Below the pieces are notes generated by a model, which did no database searches, was not told the origin of the DNA, and was given only the letters and a program-made list of their open reading frames with translations. Below, piece after piece: positions 1-8,968 of a stretch of 64,000 nt of DNA. The stretch lies in NCBI GenBank assembly GCA_002344215.1, contig DDSV01000028.1, positions 235,535-299,534 of the forward strand, given 5' to 3'. Each line of letters opens with the position of its first letter. The stretch's first letter is position 1. The stretch comes from Akkermansiaceae bacterium UBA2381. GTDB lineage: Bacteria > Verrucomicrobiota > Verrucomicrobiia > Verrucomicrobiales > DEV007. A program made the translations under genes and the position numbers.

Positions 1-444
1 TTGGACAAGGAGCCCCCGGCAGGAATGGGAGGGTTTGGCGAGAGTCTCGAGTCCTTTTTCCCAGACGGAGTCGGCGGTTTTGGTGGAGAAAAGGCCGTGA
101 AAGTCGAAGTAGCGGGCCAGCTCGAGATGGGTCCAGTGGTAGAGCGCGTTGCGAAGACAATGGGGCACGGTCTCGGCCCAGGCGTTGAATTTATCCCGCG
201 GCGAGGCGGAGCCGGTGATGCGATCCTCGGGGATGCCGTTGGCGCGCATTCCTCGCCACTTATAGTGGTCGCCCGCCAGCCAGATGTCGTAGAGGTTTTC
301 AAAGACCCGGTCGGCCGCGATCTGGTCGGGCGGAAGGTGGTTGTGGAAATCGAGGATGGGCTCGTCCTTTGCAAAATGGTGGTAGAGCTCGCGTGCCGCA
401 GTCGATTGCAGCATGAAATCGTCGTGAATAAAGGGGGTGGACAT
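1..444 (-). CDS. uxaC: Uronate isomerase, N-terminal part (cut by window edge)
   Basis: UxaC interconverts D-glucuronate/fructuronate and D-galacturonate/tagaturonate, the first cytoplasmic step of uronic acid breakdown. Reading the minus strand from the ATG at 444 gives 148 codons open to the left edge. The visible protein has the family's opening: HDDFMLQSTAARELYHHFAKD followed by DFHNHLPP, whose HxH pair (about residues 34 and 36) binds the metal in this amidohydrolase-fold family, and then NLYDIWLAGDHYKWRGMRANG. The rest of the gene (family length about 465 residues) lies outside the window. It is the last visible gene of the minus-strand run that starts with miaB. The identification is firm although only about a third of the protein is seen. 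Confidence 0.9.
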   Translation of the reverse strand, partial: MSTPFIHDDFMLQSTAARELYHHFAKDEPILDFHNHLPPDQIAADRVFENLYDIWLAGDHYKWRGMRANGIPEDRITGSASPRDKFNAWAETVPHCLRNALYHWTHLELARYFDFHGLFSTKTADSVWEKGLETLAKPSHSCRGLLVQ

Positions 445-505
445 GACGTCGGAATTGTCGCGAAGGATCCCGCGAGAGCAAAGGGAAATCCCGGAATTTA
501 CGCGG

Positions 506-1492
506 TTAATCCGTCAACGATTTACCCATTCGCAACGCAGGAAGCGAGAGGCCATTCTCAAGGGTGATCTCAAACCGCTCTTCCACCTTGTAGCCGTGGC
601 GGGCATACAGTGGTTCCCCGGCAAGTGTCGCCACCATCACAATTCGACGGAATCCTTCAGCTTGAATCGCCTCCTCCGAGGCGCGAAGAATCCGGCTCCC
701 CAGGCCCCGTCTGGCGAAGTCAGGATGGACAAAAAAGGCCCGAATTCTCGCCGGCTCGGTTCCGGGATCAAGAACATCATCGTCTTCCTTCCGATCAAGA
801 TCGCCTCCAAAAACAGCCCGCCGCCGGCTCCATCCGCCACAACCGGCAAGACGGCCTTCCTCTTCGGCCACAAAATAGGTGCCGTCACCGATGAGGGTCC
901 GGTCGACCCCGAAAACCGGACCGAGCGCGGCCTCGCGCTGCGCGGCCGTGTAGTGTGCCGCCTGCAGGTGATGGACCGACACCGGGATCAGTTCCTCAAT
1001 CGCCGGGATGTCGGCTTCAGTGGCGAGTCGGATCACACAAGCGGGCGGATCGATCTTTTGAAGATACCAATCCACCGTGGCACTCATGACGTGGGTCCCG
1101 CTTTCGTCGTGCAGTTCGATTCCAATCGAAACGAGCGAACGGCCCTTCGAAGCGAGAGTAGAATCAAGGCGGGCGATTTCATCTTCGCCGACTGACGCCC
1201 TCGCGACAACGCGCCCACTGGCCGGCTTGCGGAATTTTGACTCAAGCCGTCGCACCACAGGGAAGAGATCTGATCGCAAGCCGGGGAGATTCAGTAGAAA
1301 CTCACCGCTGGCGGCTTCGGCTAGGGCAAGAAGTGCTCCGGCGTGAACGGTTCCGATATGGTTGAGATATTGTGGTCCGGCCGGTAACTCGACGAGCCCG
1401 CTTCCGTCCCGGCAGACGAGGAGCCCGAGGTGACGGTTGAAGGGGAGATCGACAACGCTGGTGGTCAGGCGTGAATATTTTCCCTCATCCAT
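506..1492 (-). CDS. Hotdog thioesterase-like domain fused to GNAT acetyltransferase
   Basis: A 328-residue two-domain protein. Residues about 1-150 look like a YiiD/PaaI-type hotdog thioesterase-like domain: LPFNRHLGL, then NHIGTVHAGALLALAEAASG, the central-helix region of that fold. Residues about 153-328 form a GNAT N-acetyltransferase, with IRLATEADIPAIEELI at its start, the acetyl-CoA loop region IRAFFVHPDFARRGLGSRIL, and LYARHGY near the end. E. coli YiiD has the same two folds in the opposite order. The ATG at 1492 lies inside the end of the preceding gene (28 bp overlap), which suggests translational coupling. The substrate is unknown. The fold calls are from motif recognition; the function is inferred only as acyl transfer/hydrolysis. 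Confidence 0.75.
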   Translation of the reverse strand: MDEGKYSRLTTSVVDLPFNRHLGLLVCRDGSGLVELPAGPQYLNHIGTVHAGALLALAEAASGEFLLNLPGLRSDLFPVVRRLESKFRKPASGRVVARASVGEDEIARLDSTLASKGRSLVSIGIELHDESGTHVMSATVDWYLQKIDPPACVIRLATEADIPAIEELIPVSVHHLQAAHYTAAQREAALGPVFGVDRTLIGDGTYFVAEEEGRLAGCGGWSRRRAVFGGDLDRKEDDDVLDPGTEPARIRAFFVHPDFARRGLGSRILRASEEAIQAEGFRRIVMVATLAGEPLYARHGYKVEERFEITLENGLSLPALRMGKSLTD

Positions 1493-2508
1493 TGGAGACT
1501 GTGGAGATTGTTTTCCTCTTCCTCCGCGATAACAAGCGAAAGAGGTTTATTGGAAATCCGGGGGCAATCCCGTCGTGGCGGGTTCTCCTTTATCCATTGC
1601 ATCATTTTACCGAGCCGTTCGGCTTTTTGTCCGGGAAATGTGGCGAAATAGTCCTCTCTCAGGCAGGGGACGAGGAGGGGATCGCGTGTTGCCATCTCCA
1701 GGTTGAAAACAAGGGATGGATTCGCCCTGGCGAGGACGTTGATGATGCGACTGAGGTCCAGTGCTCCGGTCCCGAGAGGCACTTCACTAAGGTGGAATCC
1801 ATCGTCGGTGGCTGCTACTGCCATGTCTTTGAGATGCACGCTGAGCGCGTATGGGGCGAGAGATTCAACCACAGAATGCGGTTCCTCGAGCAGGGCGATG
1901 TTGTTGCCCGTATCAACGAGGACGCCGATCCATTCACTGCTGATCGACGTGATCAGATCGACGAGCTCGGTCGTGGTTTGATCCTTGTGGTTTTCAAGGG
2001 CCAGCTTGAGTTGATGTCTGCAGAGAATGGGCTCGGCCAGGGCGAGGGACAAGACCGCCTGCTTTTGAAAGGCTTGAAAATCTTCCAGTGTCTTGAAGAT
2101 TTCATACCGTCGCCCGCCGGTTAAGACAGCCCGTGCCACGGTGGCCCCGGCTTCCCGGGTGCGGGTGACTTCCGCTTCAAATCCATTCAGGTCGCTTTTG
2201 GATTTTGGCAGGCGTAGGTCCCCCTCGTAGTAACCTCCGGTCTCCTCCATGAGCTTGCGAAACTCTTTTACCGGCGTGCCGCGTAACGATGTCTGGACTC
2301 CTTCCGAACCGAGATCTCGGGAATAACGATAGAATCCTGAGGTATCGGTGTACTTTACTTTCTCCTGTCCGGACTCAACCGCCTTCCAATGCTGGTGACA
2401 GGAGAAGGTGCAGAGGCCGATGCGGCTGGCATTCTTGCCCGAGGCGGAAACCAGATCTTTCGCAAAGGCGAGGGCGGAAGCCTGGTAGAGAAAATGGCGG
2501 CGATTCAT
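1465..2508 (-). CDS. Tat-exported sugar phosphate isomerase/epimerase-like TIM barrel
   Basis: The protein begins MNRRHFLYQASALAFAKDL, a twin-arginine signal, which fixes the ATG at 2508 over a longer reading frame upstream. The mature part has the layout of xylose-isomerase-like TIM-barrel proteins (AP endonuclease 2 superfamily): RIGLCTFSCHQHW at the first strand, LALENHKDQTTTELVDLI, GVLVDTGNNIALLEEP, and VHLKDMAVAATDDGFHLSEVPLGTGALDL, where the conserved E, D, H and HLKD residues sit. Many paralogues of this exported family occur in Verrucomicrobia and Planctomycetes next to sugar dehydrogenases. The substrate cannot be told from sequence. It sits between a small membrane protein and the thioesterase-GNAT gene on the same strand. 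Confidence 0.75.
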   Translation of the reverse strand: MNRRHFLYQASALAFAKDLVSASGKNASRIGLCTFSCHQHWKAVESGQEKVKYTDTSGFYRYSRDLGSEGVQTSLRGTPVKEFRKLMEETGGYYEGDLRLPKSKSDLNGFEAEVTRTREAGATVARAVLTGGRRYEIFKTLEDFQAFQKQAVLSLALAEPILCRHQLKLALENHKDQTTTELVDLITSISSEWIGVLVDTGNNIALLEEPHSVVESLAPYALSVHLKDMAVAATDDGFHLSEVPLGTGALDLSRIINVLARANPSLVFNLEMATRDPLLVPCLREDYFATFPGQKAERLGKMMQWIKENPPRRDCPRISNKPLSLVIAEEEENNLHSLQWMRENIHA

Positions 2509-2560
2509 GGGTAGGCCCGGGGAATACCCGGATCGACCCAGCCCGGGAGTGAGAGGCGTT

Positions 2561-3136
2561 TTACCACCAGATGATCGCACAAACAAGCACAAGCAGGCCG
2601 TAAATGATTCCGGCGATTGCGCCACCTTTGTAGCGGTTTCCTTTGGCGAGAACCCAATTGATTTGATCGCGCATCAAATAGGGCATCCCCACCCAGAACA
2701 TGCCCTTCACGGCGATGGCATAGGCGATGACGACGATGAGCAGTCTCGTCTGAGGCTCTTTGAGAAAGGCGGAATCGAGAATAGGTGCGGCGGCCAGAAT
2801 CATCAGGAAACCAAGGGCGCGAACCGCGAGGAATTCTTTCACATACACGATCACCCCGACACATCCGGCAACGAGGATCAGTTGCACCGGCCTTTCGATC
2901 TTGAAAAACTCACCGAGATCCATGCAGGACCAGATGATGAAGGACCAGGCGAAGGCGATGATAACGAGAATCGTCCCGATTTTTTCATTCCGGGGGAATC
3001 CCTTCAGCCAGGGTTTGACCAGGTCCGCCTTGATCAGGGCCACCGCGTGGCTGGCGATCAACCACACTCCGATGAGCATGCCCATCACCTTAAGCGGGAT
3101 ACCGGGCTCGTAGAGCAAATTATAAATAGCCTGCAT
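2561..3136 (-). CDS. Small multi-spanning membrane protein
   Basis: A 191-residue protein with about five hydrophobic spans: VMGMLIGVWLIASHAVALI, IGTILVIIAFAWSFIIW, LILVAGCVGVIVYV plus ALGFLMILAAAPIL, LLIVVIAYAIAVKGMFWVG, and a C-terminal GIIYGLLVLVCAIIWW. The frame is open much further upstream, but that part runs antisense through miaB's own frame. The ATG at 3136, only 13 bp after the miaB stop, is therefore the sensible start. No family was recognised. It is probably co-transcribed with miaB. No catalytic motif is visible. Confidence 0.65.
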   Translation of the reverse strand: MQAIYNLLYEPGIPLKVMGMLIGVWLIASHAVALIKADLVKPWLKGFPRNEKIGTILVIIAFAWSFIIWSCMDLGEFFKIERPVQLILVAGCVGVIVYVKEFLAVRALGFLMILAAAPILDSAFLKEPQTRLLIVVIAYAIAVKGMFWVGMPYLMRDQINWVLAKGNRYKGGAIAGIIYGLLVLVCAIIWW

Positions 3137-3149
3137 GAAAAAACGTCGC

Positions 3150-4562
3150 TCAGACTCGGATTGATTCCGCCGAATGCAAGACCGAAGGCGCCCCCACTGA
3201 CGGGTCCAGGACGGGGTCACCGTAGAGGGTGAAGCCCGAGCATTCGTCGATGCGAACATCAAAGAGTTGGCCGGACATGCGGTCGGCGTCCCCGTCGAAA
3301 ATAACGATGCGATTGGTCCGGGTCCGCCCGGTGAGACGATCCTTGTTGTAGCGGCTCGGTCCTTCACAGAGGACTTCGACCGTCCGGCCGACGTGCTCGT
3401 GATTTTTGCGCTCGACGATCGAGTCGACGAGGGCGAGGAGATCCTGATTTCGCTCCTCCTTGACCCGCTCGGGCAGCTGGCCCTCCATCTCCGCTGCCGG
3501 GGTATCTTTGCGCTGTGAGTAGCGGAAGACGTAAGCCTGATCAAACTGAAGGTATTCGACCGCCTTTTTCGTTTCGAGGTAGTCCTCCTCGGTTTCTCCG
3601 GGGAAGCCGACAATGATGTCCGTTGAAATTGCGATGCCGGGGCGGGCCTCCTTCATTTTCTCGCAGATTTCGATGAAGCGCTGCGCCTTGTAGGGGCGGT
3701 GCATCAGTTTCAAGATGCGATCCGAACCCGACTGCATCGGGAAATGGACGTGATCGACGAGTTTCGGAAGATAGGTGAAGGCGTCGATGACATCCTCCTT
3801 GTATCCGATCGGGTGGGGCGAGGTGAAACGGATCCGCTTGATATCCTCGATCTCGTGGACTGCTTCGAGGAGCTGAACGAAGGGGCTTTTGCCGTCCACT
3901 TTGGGGAACTCATGGCGACCATAGAGATTCACGATCTGACCGAGCAGGGTCACTTCGCGAACTCCCTTGTCGGCGAGTCGTTTGCATTCGTCGACGATTT
4001 CAGAAATGGGTCTGGCGCGTTCCGGGCCGCGGGTGAAGGGCACGATGCAGAAGGTGCACTTCATGTTGCAGCCCTGCATGATGCTGACAAATTCGGTCAC
4101 TCCGTGCTCTTTCGCAATGTGATCACGGATCGTATTCTGGGAGGCTTCCTCTTCGTCGATGTCAACGATGGGGAGCCGGAGATTGTCCATCTGCGCTTCC
4201 TCCTTCGCCTTCATCAGGCTGACACAGTGATCGACGACGCGATGATATTTCTGTGTTCCCGCGACGAGGTCGAGGTGGGGGACTTCCTCGAGGAGTTGAT
4301 CACCGCGGCTCTGGGCCATGCAACCCATCATGCCGAAAACCATGTTCGGGTTGTTCCGGCGGTGTTTTCCGAGGTGGCGCATATTTCCCAGGGCCTTTTG
4401 CTCGGCCTGATCGCGGACCGAGCAGGTGTTCATGAGCACGACATCGGCGTCATCGGGCTGGGGCGTGACCGTAAAGCCGCGCTCGACGAACATCTGGGCG
4501 ACCTGCTCGGAGTCGCGCTCATTCATCTGACATCCAAAGGTTCTGAGAAAGACTTTCGGCAT
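3150..4562 (-). CDS. miaB: tRNA-2-methylthio-N6-dimethylallyladenosine synthase
   Basis: MiaB is a radical-SAM methylthiotransferase that adds the 2-methylthio group to i6A37 of tRNA. All three domains are present in 470 residues. The N-terminal UPF0004 domain has the three cluster cysteines (FGCQMNERDS, NTCSVRDQAE, GMMGCMAQ). The radical-SAM core has CNMKCTFC followed by IVPFTRGPERARP. The C-terminal TRAM domain begins around VGRTVEVLCEGPS with a later TGRTRTNRIV. HFPMQSGSDRIL and STDIIVGFPGET are family hallmarks. The usual GQNVNSY motif reads GQIVNLY here, an isoleucine in place of the first asparagine. It is the first gene of a minus-strand run. Confidence 0.93.
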   Translation of the reverse strand: MPKVFLRTFGCQMNERDSEQVAQMFVERGFTVTPQPDDADVVLMNTCSVRDQAEQKALGNMRHLGKHRRNNPNMVFGMMGCMAQSRGDQLLEEVPHLDLVAGTQKYHRVVDHCVSLMKAKEEAQMDNLRLPIVDIDEEEASQNTIRDHIAKEHGVTEFVSIMQGCNMKCTFCIVPFTRGPERARPISEIVDECKRLADKGVREVTLLGQIVNLYGRHEFPKVDGKSPFVQLLEAVHEIEDIKRIRFTSPHPIGYKEDVIDAFTYLPKLVDHVHFPMQSGSDRILKLMHRPYKAQRFIEICEKMKEARPGIAISTDIIVGFPGETEEDYLETKKAVEYLQFDQAYVFRYSQRKDTPAAEMEGQLPERVKEERNQDLLALVDSIVERKNHEHVGRTVEVLCEGPSRYNKDRLTGRTRTNRIVIFDGDADRMSGQLFDVRIDECSGFTLYGDPVLDPSVGAPSVLHSAESIRV

Positions 4563-4808
4563 TACTGGGGCGTCGAAGGGAAAGGAAAAGGGGCGAATCT
4601 AGCCGTCTTTTGGGTTGGAAACAAGCGGCGGATCGACCTGGTCAGGTCAATTCAATTGGAATTCTCACACAAAGCCACGAAGCCACAAAGGGGATGCATC
4701 CGGAGGAAATGCCCATGATGCATTGCAGGATACGGGGGGCGGCGATCCAAATACGCCATCAGGGGCTTGCCAAGGGGGAGGGGACTGTGGGAATCTCCCG
4801 CCTTTCCT

Positions 4809-7800
4809 ATGATCCCGAGATTACTTGTTCCCCTTTGTTTTGTCTTCCTGGTTGTCGTTTCCCACGCAGCGGACCAACCCTCCGCTCGTTTTGTCCGCAT
4901 TTCCCTGAGCGGAGACAAGCGTGTCCTCACCCTTGCCGAGGTCGAGGTGATGAGTGGCGGCAAAAACATCGCACCATCCGGCAAGGCGACTCAATCCTCG
5001 GTCGGGGCGGGCGGCACACCGGAGCGGGCCATTGACGGGAATAAGGACGGCGACTTCAACAAAAAGGGGCAGACGCACACGGCGGAAGGAAGCGACAAGG
5101 CCCCGTGGTGGGAACTCGATCTTGGTTCGGCTCAGAAGATCGATTCCATCCAAATCTGGAATCGTGCCGGACTCCACGATCGTCTCAAAGGCTTCACTCT
5201 CGAACTCCTTGATGCCGACCGGAAAGCCGTCTTTATCCGCGAGAACAATCCCGGACCCGATGGTTCGATCACTTTCAGTTTTGAGGGTAAGACCGAGATC
5301 ACCATGGCCGGACGCGATGGCAAGGCCCTGCCCGTTCCCATTCTCCCCGAGCCGGTTCCGGCGGGTTACCGGGATCCCGAGCCTTTTGCTTTCGCCAAAG
5401 GAGATGTCGTCGCGATGATCGGCAACGGCCTCGCCGACCGCATGCAGCACGACGGCTGGACCGAGACACATCTGCAGATCGCGAATCCGGACAAAGACCT
5501 TGTCTTCCGCAATCTCAGCCACACCGGCGACCGCCCCGGCAAATACCCGCGCTCGAAGGGCTTCACCGAGATGCCCGACTATCTGCGCCACGTGAAGGCC
5601 GACGTCATCTTCGCCTTCTTCGGCTACAACGAGTCCTTCGCCGGAGCCGCAGGATTGCCGGACTTCGAGAGGAGCCTTGCCGACATGATACGCGACCTGC
5701 GCGGGACCAAGCCGAACGGGAAGAGTTTCCCCCGCTTTGTCCTCTTCAGTCCCATCGCCCACGAGAATCTGAACGATCCGAATCTGCCCGACGGAGTCGA
5801 AAACAACAAGCGTCTCGCCCTCTACACCGCTTCAATGCAGAAGATTGCGGGTCATGAAGGGGTGGCCTTCGTGAACCTCTACGAACCGACTCTGAAACTC
5901 TACGAGGAGATCGCCGAGCCGCTCACGATCAACGGAGTCCACCTCAATGCCCTCGGGCACAAGCACCTCGGCAAGGTTATCGCTGAGGCCCTGGGCGCGA
6001 AGGATCTGAAGGCGACCGGGACCGAACTTGAGGCGGTGCGCGAGGCTGTCCTCGACAAAAACTGGCACTGGCACAACCGCTACCGCGCCACCGACGGCAA
6101 TGACATCTGGGGCGGTCGCTCGACCCTGACCTTCGTCAACGACCAGAGCAACGCCGAGGTTCTCCAGCACGAGCTCGCCATGCTCGATGTGATGACCGCG
6201 AATCGCGATCCGAAAATCTGGGCCCGGGCCAAGGGGAGCGATGCCAAGGTCGATGACAGCAATGTCCCGGCTCCTGTTCCGGTCATCTCAAACGTCGGCG
6301 GCGGCAGCAAAAGCTCGAGCGCGGAGAAGGAGGGGACCCTTCAGTATCTTACCGCCGAAGAGAGTATCACGAAGATGACGGTGCCGAAGGGCTTCAAGGT
6401 GAATGTCTTTGCCGACGAAACGAAATTCCCCGAGATCGGCAATCCGGTTCAGATGCAGGTCGACACGAAGGGACGGCTCTGGGTCGCGGCCTGGAAGACT
6501 TACCCCAAGTGGGAACCGCTCAAGCCGATGGATGATTCGCTCGTCATTCTCCACGACGAGAACAAGGACGGAGTCGCCGATCGCAGCACGATCTTTGCAA
6601 ACGTGCATTGTCCGCTCGGATTCGAGTTCTGGAATGGTGGAGTCATCGTGACCTCACAACCCGACATTCTTTTCCTGAAGGACACCGATGGAGACGATGT
6701 TGCTGACGTGCGCTACGTCCTTTTTCAGGGGACCGATTCGGCCGACACCCACCACGCGGCGAACAACCTCATCTACGGCCCCGACGGAGGGATCTACTGG
6801 CAGAGCGGGGTTTTCATGCAGCACAATCACGAGCATCCCTGGGGGCCCTCACTCGAGTCGACCGCCTCGGCCATGTATCGCTTCGATCCGCGCCGTTACA
6901 CCATCGCCTTTCACGCCAATAATTCGCCGAATCCGCATGGGACAAGCTTTGACGAGTGGGGGTACCATTATGCCAACGACGGCACAGGCGGGAAAAGTTT
7001 TCAGGTCATTCCCGACGGCAAGGGTTTCAAGATGCGTGATCTCCTCGTGAAGGAAGTCCGCCCTGTCACTGCCGACGAGATTGTTTCGAGCACCCATTTC
7101 CCCGATGAGATGCAGGGAAATTTCCTTGTTTGCAACACGATCGGCTTCCTCGGGATCAAGCAGTACACGCTGCACCGCGAGGGGTTCAAGGACGCCGAGC
7201 GCGAGTTCAAATTCGGTGAGGTCTGGGGAACCCCGACCGAGGAACTGATCAACAGCACTGACAAGAATTTCCGGCCCACCGACGCGATCTTCGGATCCGA
7301 CGGAGCCCTTTATGTGTCCGACTGGCAGAACGTCATCATCGGACACATGCAGCACAACATCCGGGACCCCAATCGTGACAAGAAACACGGCCGTGTCTTC
7401 CGCATGACCTATGAGGGCCGTCCTCTCCAGGAGCCTGTTGCGATCGACGGAGAGCCGGTCGCGGCGTTACTGAAAAATCTTGAGCATCCTACCTTGAGTG
7501 TGCGTCATCGCACCCGCGTCGAACTGAGCGAACGCAAGAGCGACGAGGTGATCGCCGCAACGAAGGATTGGGCCGCGAAGTTCGATCCGAAAAAGAAGGA
7601 GGACGCCCGCCATCTCCTCGAGGCGCTCTGGGTGCACCAGCAGCACAACGTGCGCGACAGGGCCCTTCTCGACCTCGTTCTGAACTCGCCCGAGCCGCAT
7701 GCGGTCATCGCGGCGAAGACGGTGCAGCATCACTGGGATGTCGCCGATCCTGTCCTGAATGTGGTGACAAGCCCCATCGTGCAGCAGGAGGAAAAAATCG

Positions 7801-8252
7801 AGGTCAAGGTGCCCGCGCATTTCTCCAAGGCCGAGGCTGAGGTGTATCGGCTAGGCTCCGAGGTTTTTCATCGTGAGGCCCATTGTGTCACCTGCCACCA
7901 AACGACCGGTTTGGGAATGCTCAACATTTACCCGCCGCTGGTGAACAGCCCCTGGGTGAGCGGGAACGAGGAACGGCTCATCAAGTTGACCCTGCACGGA
8001 CTCTGGGGGCCGATTGAGGTGAATGGCACGACCTTCGATCCCGCGAAGGGAGTTCCTCCAATGACGGCCTTCAAGGCGATCCTGAAGGACGAGGAGATCG
8101 CCGCCGTGCTCACCTTCGTGCGCAACACCTGGGGCAACAAGGCCTCGGTGATTACGCCGGAACAAGTGAAGGCTGTGCGCGAGGCGACGAAGGACATGCA
8201 GATGTTCATCAAGCCCGAGGAGCTCTTGAAGCAGCATCCGCTGGAGAAGTGA
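4809..8252 (+). CDS. Secreted PVC-type CxxCH heme-binding dehydrogenase with F5/8C and SGNH-like domains
   Basis: A 1147-residue exported multidomain protein. The start is taken at the ATG at 4809 because MIPRLLVPLCFVFLVVVSHA is a clear signal peptide. In order: a discoidin/F5-8C-like carbohydrate-binding domain (about 25-165, APWWELDLGSAQKIDSIQIW); an SGNH/GDSL hydrolase-like domain (about 190-430) with GNGLADRM where GDSL is usual and NGVHLNALGH as the last block; the PVC dehydrogenase beta-propeller (about 520-870, VDTKGRLWVAAWKTYPKW, DADTHHAANN-like segment, GPDGGIYW); a HEAT-like helical part; and a C-terminal cytochrome c domain with CVTCH at residue 1026 and a likely axial Met near 1085. 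It probably oxidises a sugar or alcohol in the periplasm, handing electrons to its heme. Substrate unknown. Confidence 0.85.
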   Translation: MIPRLLVPLCFVFLVVVSHAADQPSARFVRISLSGDKRVLTLAEVEVMSGGKNIAPSGKATQSSVGAGGTPERAIDGNKDGDFNKKGQTHTAEGSDKAPWWELDLGSAQKIDSIQIWNRAGLHDRLKGFTLELLDADRKAVFIRENNPGPDGSITFSFEGKTEITMAGRDGKALPVPILPEPVPAGYRDPEPFAFAKGDVVAMIGNGLADRMQHDGWTETHLQIANPDKDLVFRNLSHTGDRPGKYPRSKGFTEMPDYLRHVKADVIFAFFGYNESFAGAAGLPDFERSLADMIRDLRGTKPNGKSFPRFVLFSPIAHENLNDPNLPDGVENNKRLALYTASMQKIAGHEGVAFVNLYEPTLKLYEEIAEPLTINGVHLNALGHKHLGKVIAEALGAKDLKATGTELEAVREAVLDKNWHWHNRYRATDGNDIWGGRSTLTFVNDQSNAEVLQHELAMLDVMTANRDPKIWARAKGSDAKVDDSNVPAPVPVISNVGGGSKSSSAEKEGTLQYLTAEESITKMTVPKGFKVNVFADETKFPEIGNPVQMQVDTKGRLWVAAWKTYPKWEPLKPMDDSLVILHDENKDGVADRSTIFANVHCPLGFEFWNGGVIVTSQPDILFLKDTDGDDVADVRYVLFQGTDSADTHHAANNLIYGPDGGIYWQSGVFMQHNHEHPWGPSLESTASAMYRFDPRRYTIAFHANNSPNPHGTSFDEWGYHYANDGTGGKSFQVIPDGKGFKMRDLLVKEVRPVTADEIVSSTHFPDEMQGNFLVCNTIGFLGIKQYTLHREGFKDAEREFKFGEVWGTPTEELINSTDKNFRPTDAIFGSDGALYVSDWQNVIIGHMQHNIRDPNRDKKHGRVFRMTYEGRPLQEPVAIDGEPVAALLKNLEHPTLSVRHRTRVELSERKSDEVIAATKDWAAKFDPKKKEDARHLLEALWVHQQHNVRDRALLDLVLNSPEPHAVIAAKTVQHHWDVADPVLNVVTSPIVQQEEKIEVKVPAHFSKAEAEVYRLGSEVFHREAHCVTCHQTTGLGMLNIYPPLVNSPWVSGNEERLIKLTLHGLWGPIEVNGTTFDPAKGVPPMTAFKAILKDEEIAAVLTFVRNTWGNKASVITPEQVKAVREATKDMQMFIKPEELLKQHPLEK

Positions 8253-8283
8253 GGGGTGGCCTCGGGTGAGGAGCACGCGCAAT

Positions 8284-8304
8284 CCGCGTTCGGGCCGAAC
8301 GCGG
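8284..8304. repeat. REP-like palindrome
   Basis: A perfect hairpin with 9-bp arms (CCGCGTTCG and CGAACGCGG) around a 3-base loop, followed by CTACC. A second short inverted repeat (CTACC...GGTAG) follows immediately. It lies in the 120-bp gap between the PVC dehydrogenase and the pseudopilin-like gene. A related palindrome with the same trailing GGCTACC occurs near 35789. It may also serve as a terminator-like stem, but no T-run follows. Confidence 0.5.
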
Positions 8305-8373
8305 CTACCCTCGTCCGAGGTAGGGCTGCGCGGCTCGCGCGGCCACGTTGTGCGTCCTGTTACCCTAGCGCCC

Positions 8374-8922
8374 TCACCACGTCTTCACATTGTCCTCCCA
8401 CGTCTCAAAATCGCCATCGGGACCAGCGGACCAGGTGAGGATGCTTTCGGGGATGAAGGTGCCGGGTTTCTCGGGGTTTTCGACTTTCCCGTTTCGGTCG
8501 GTATCAAAACGAACCCGGTAGAAATTGCCCCACGGGTCCCAGAGTTGACCGCTGCCGTCTTTTTCATTGTAAGTCAGACCCTTTCGAAATCGACCGCCGC
8601 CCATTGGCTTGGCGGCTTTGTCAGTATAAAAAGCGATGCCGCGAGGATTTCTTCCATCCTGACCTCGTTGTTTATCGGATCCAAGAAGGATGTCCATCAG
8701 GGCGTGTTCGGAATCGATTACGACATCATTCACCGGATCAAGAATGGGATAGTCGCGGTATTCGGTGTGGTAGGCAGTGATGGCTTTGTTTAAATTAAAG
8801 GCAGTGTTTTTTGCCTGAAGTTCCAAGGGTAGTTTTTGTGGACCAGTTATGGAAGGGAACAAAAGCTCAACAAGGATAAAAGCCGCCACTCCACTAAATA
8901 TTAGAAACTTAGACCACTTCAT
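8374..8922 (-). CDS. GspG-like type II secretion pseudopilin-like protein
   Basis: The N-terminus MKWSKFLIFSGVAAFILVELL is a single hydrophobic helix. The C-terminal half has the layout seen in PVC-group GspG-like proteins: LWDPWGNFYRVRFDTDRNGKVENP with the acidic calcium-loop-like segment, ending SAGPDGDFETWEDNVKTW. The typical prepilin peptidase site (G followed by FTLIE) is not present, so it may be anchored without processing. A GTG at 8928 would add two residues. The nearest gene (8969-9850, same strand) is a secreted protein of unknown role. I call it pseudopilin-like on C-terminal resemblance only. Confidence 0.6.
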   Translation of the reverse strand: MKWSKFLIFSGVAAFILVELLFPSITGPQKLPLELQAKNTAFNLNKAITAYHTEYRDYPILDPVNDVVIDSEHALMDILLGSDKQRGQDGRNPRGIAFYTDKAAKPMGGGRFRKGLTYNEKDGSGQLWDPWGNFYRVRFDTDRNGKVENPEKPGTFIPESILTWSAGPDGDFETWEDNVKTW

Positions 8923-8968
8923 CCGCACCTTCTACCACCCCGCCAACCCCTCCGTCAATCCCAGGACC

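Noticed and set aside
1..567. A 188-codon plus-strand frame at the left edge
   Set aside because: It runs antisense to the clear uronate isomerase reading on the minus strand and has no family features.
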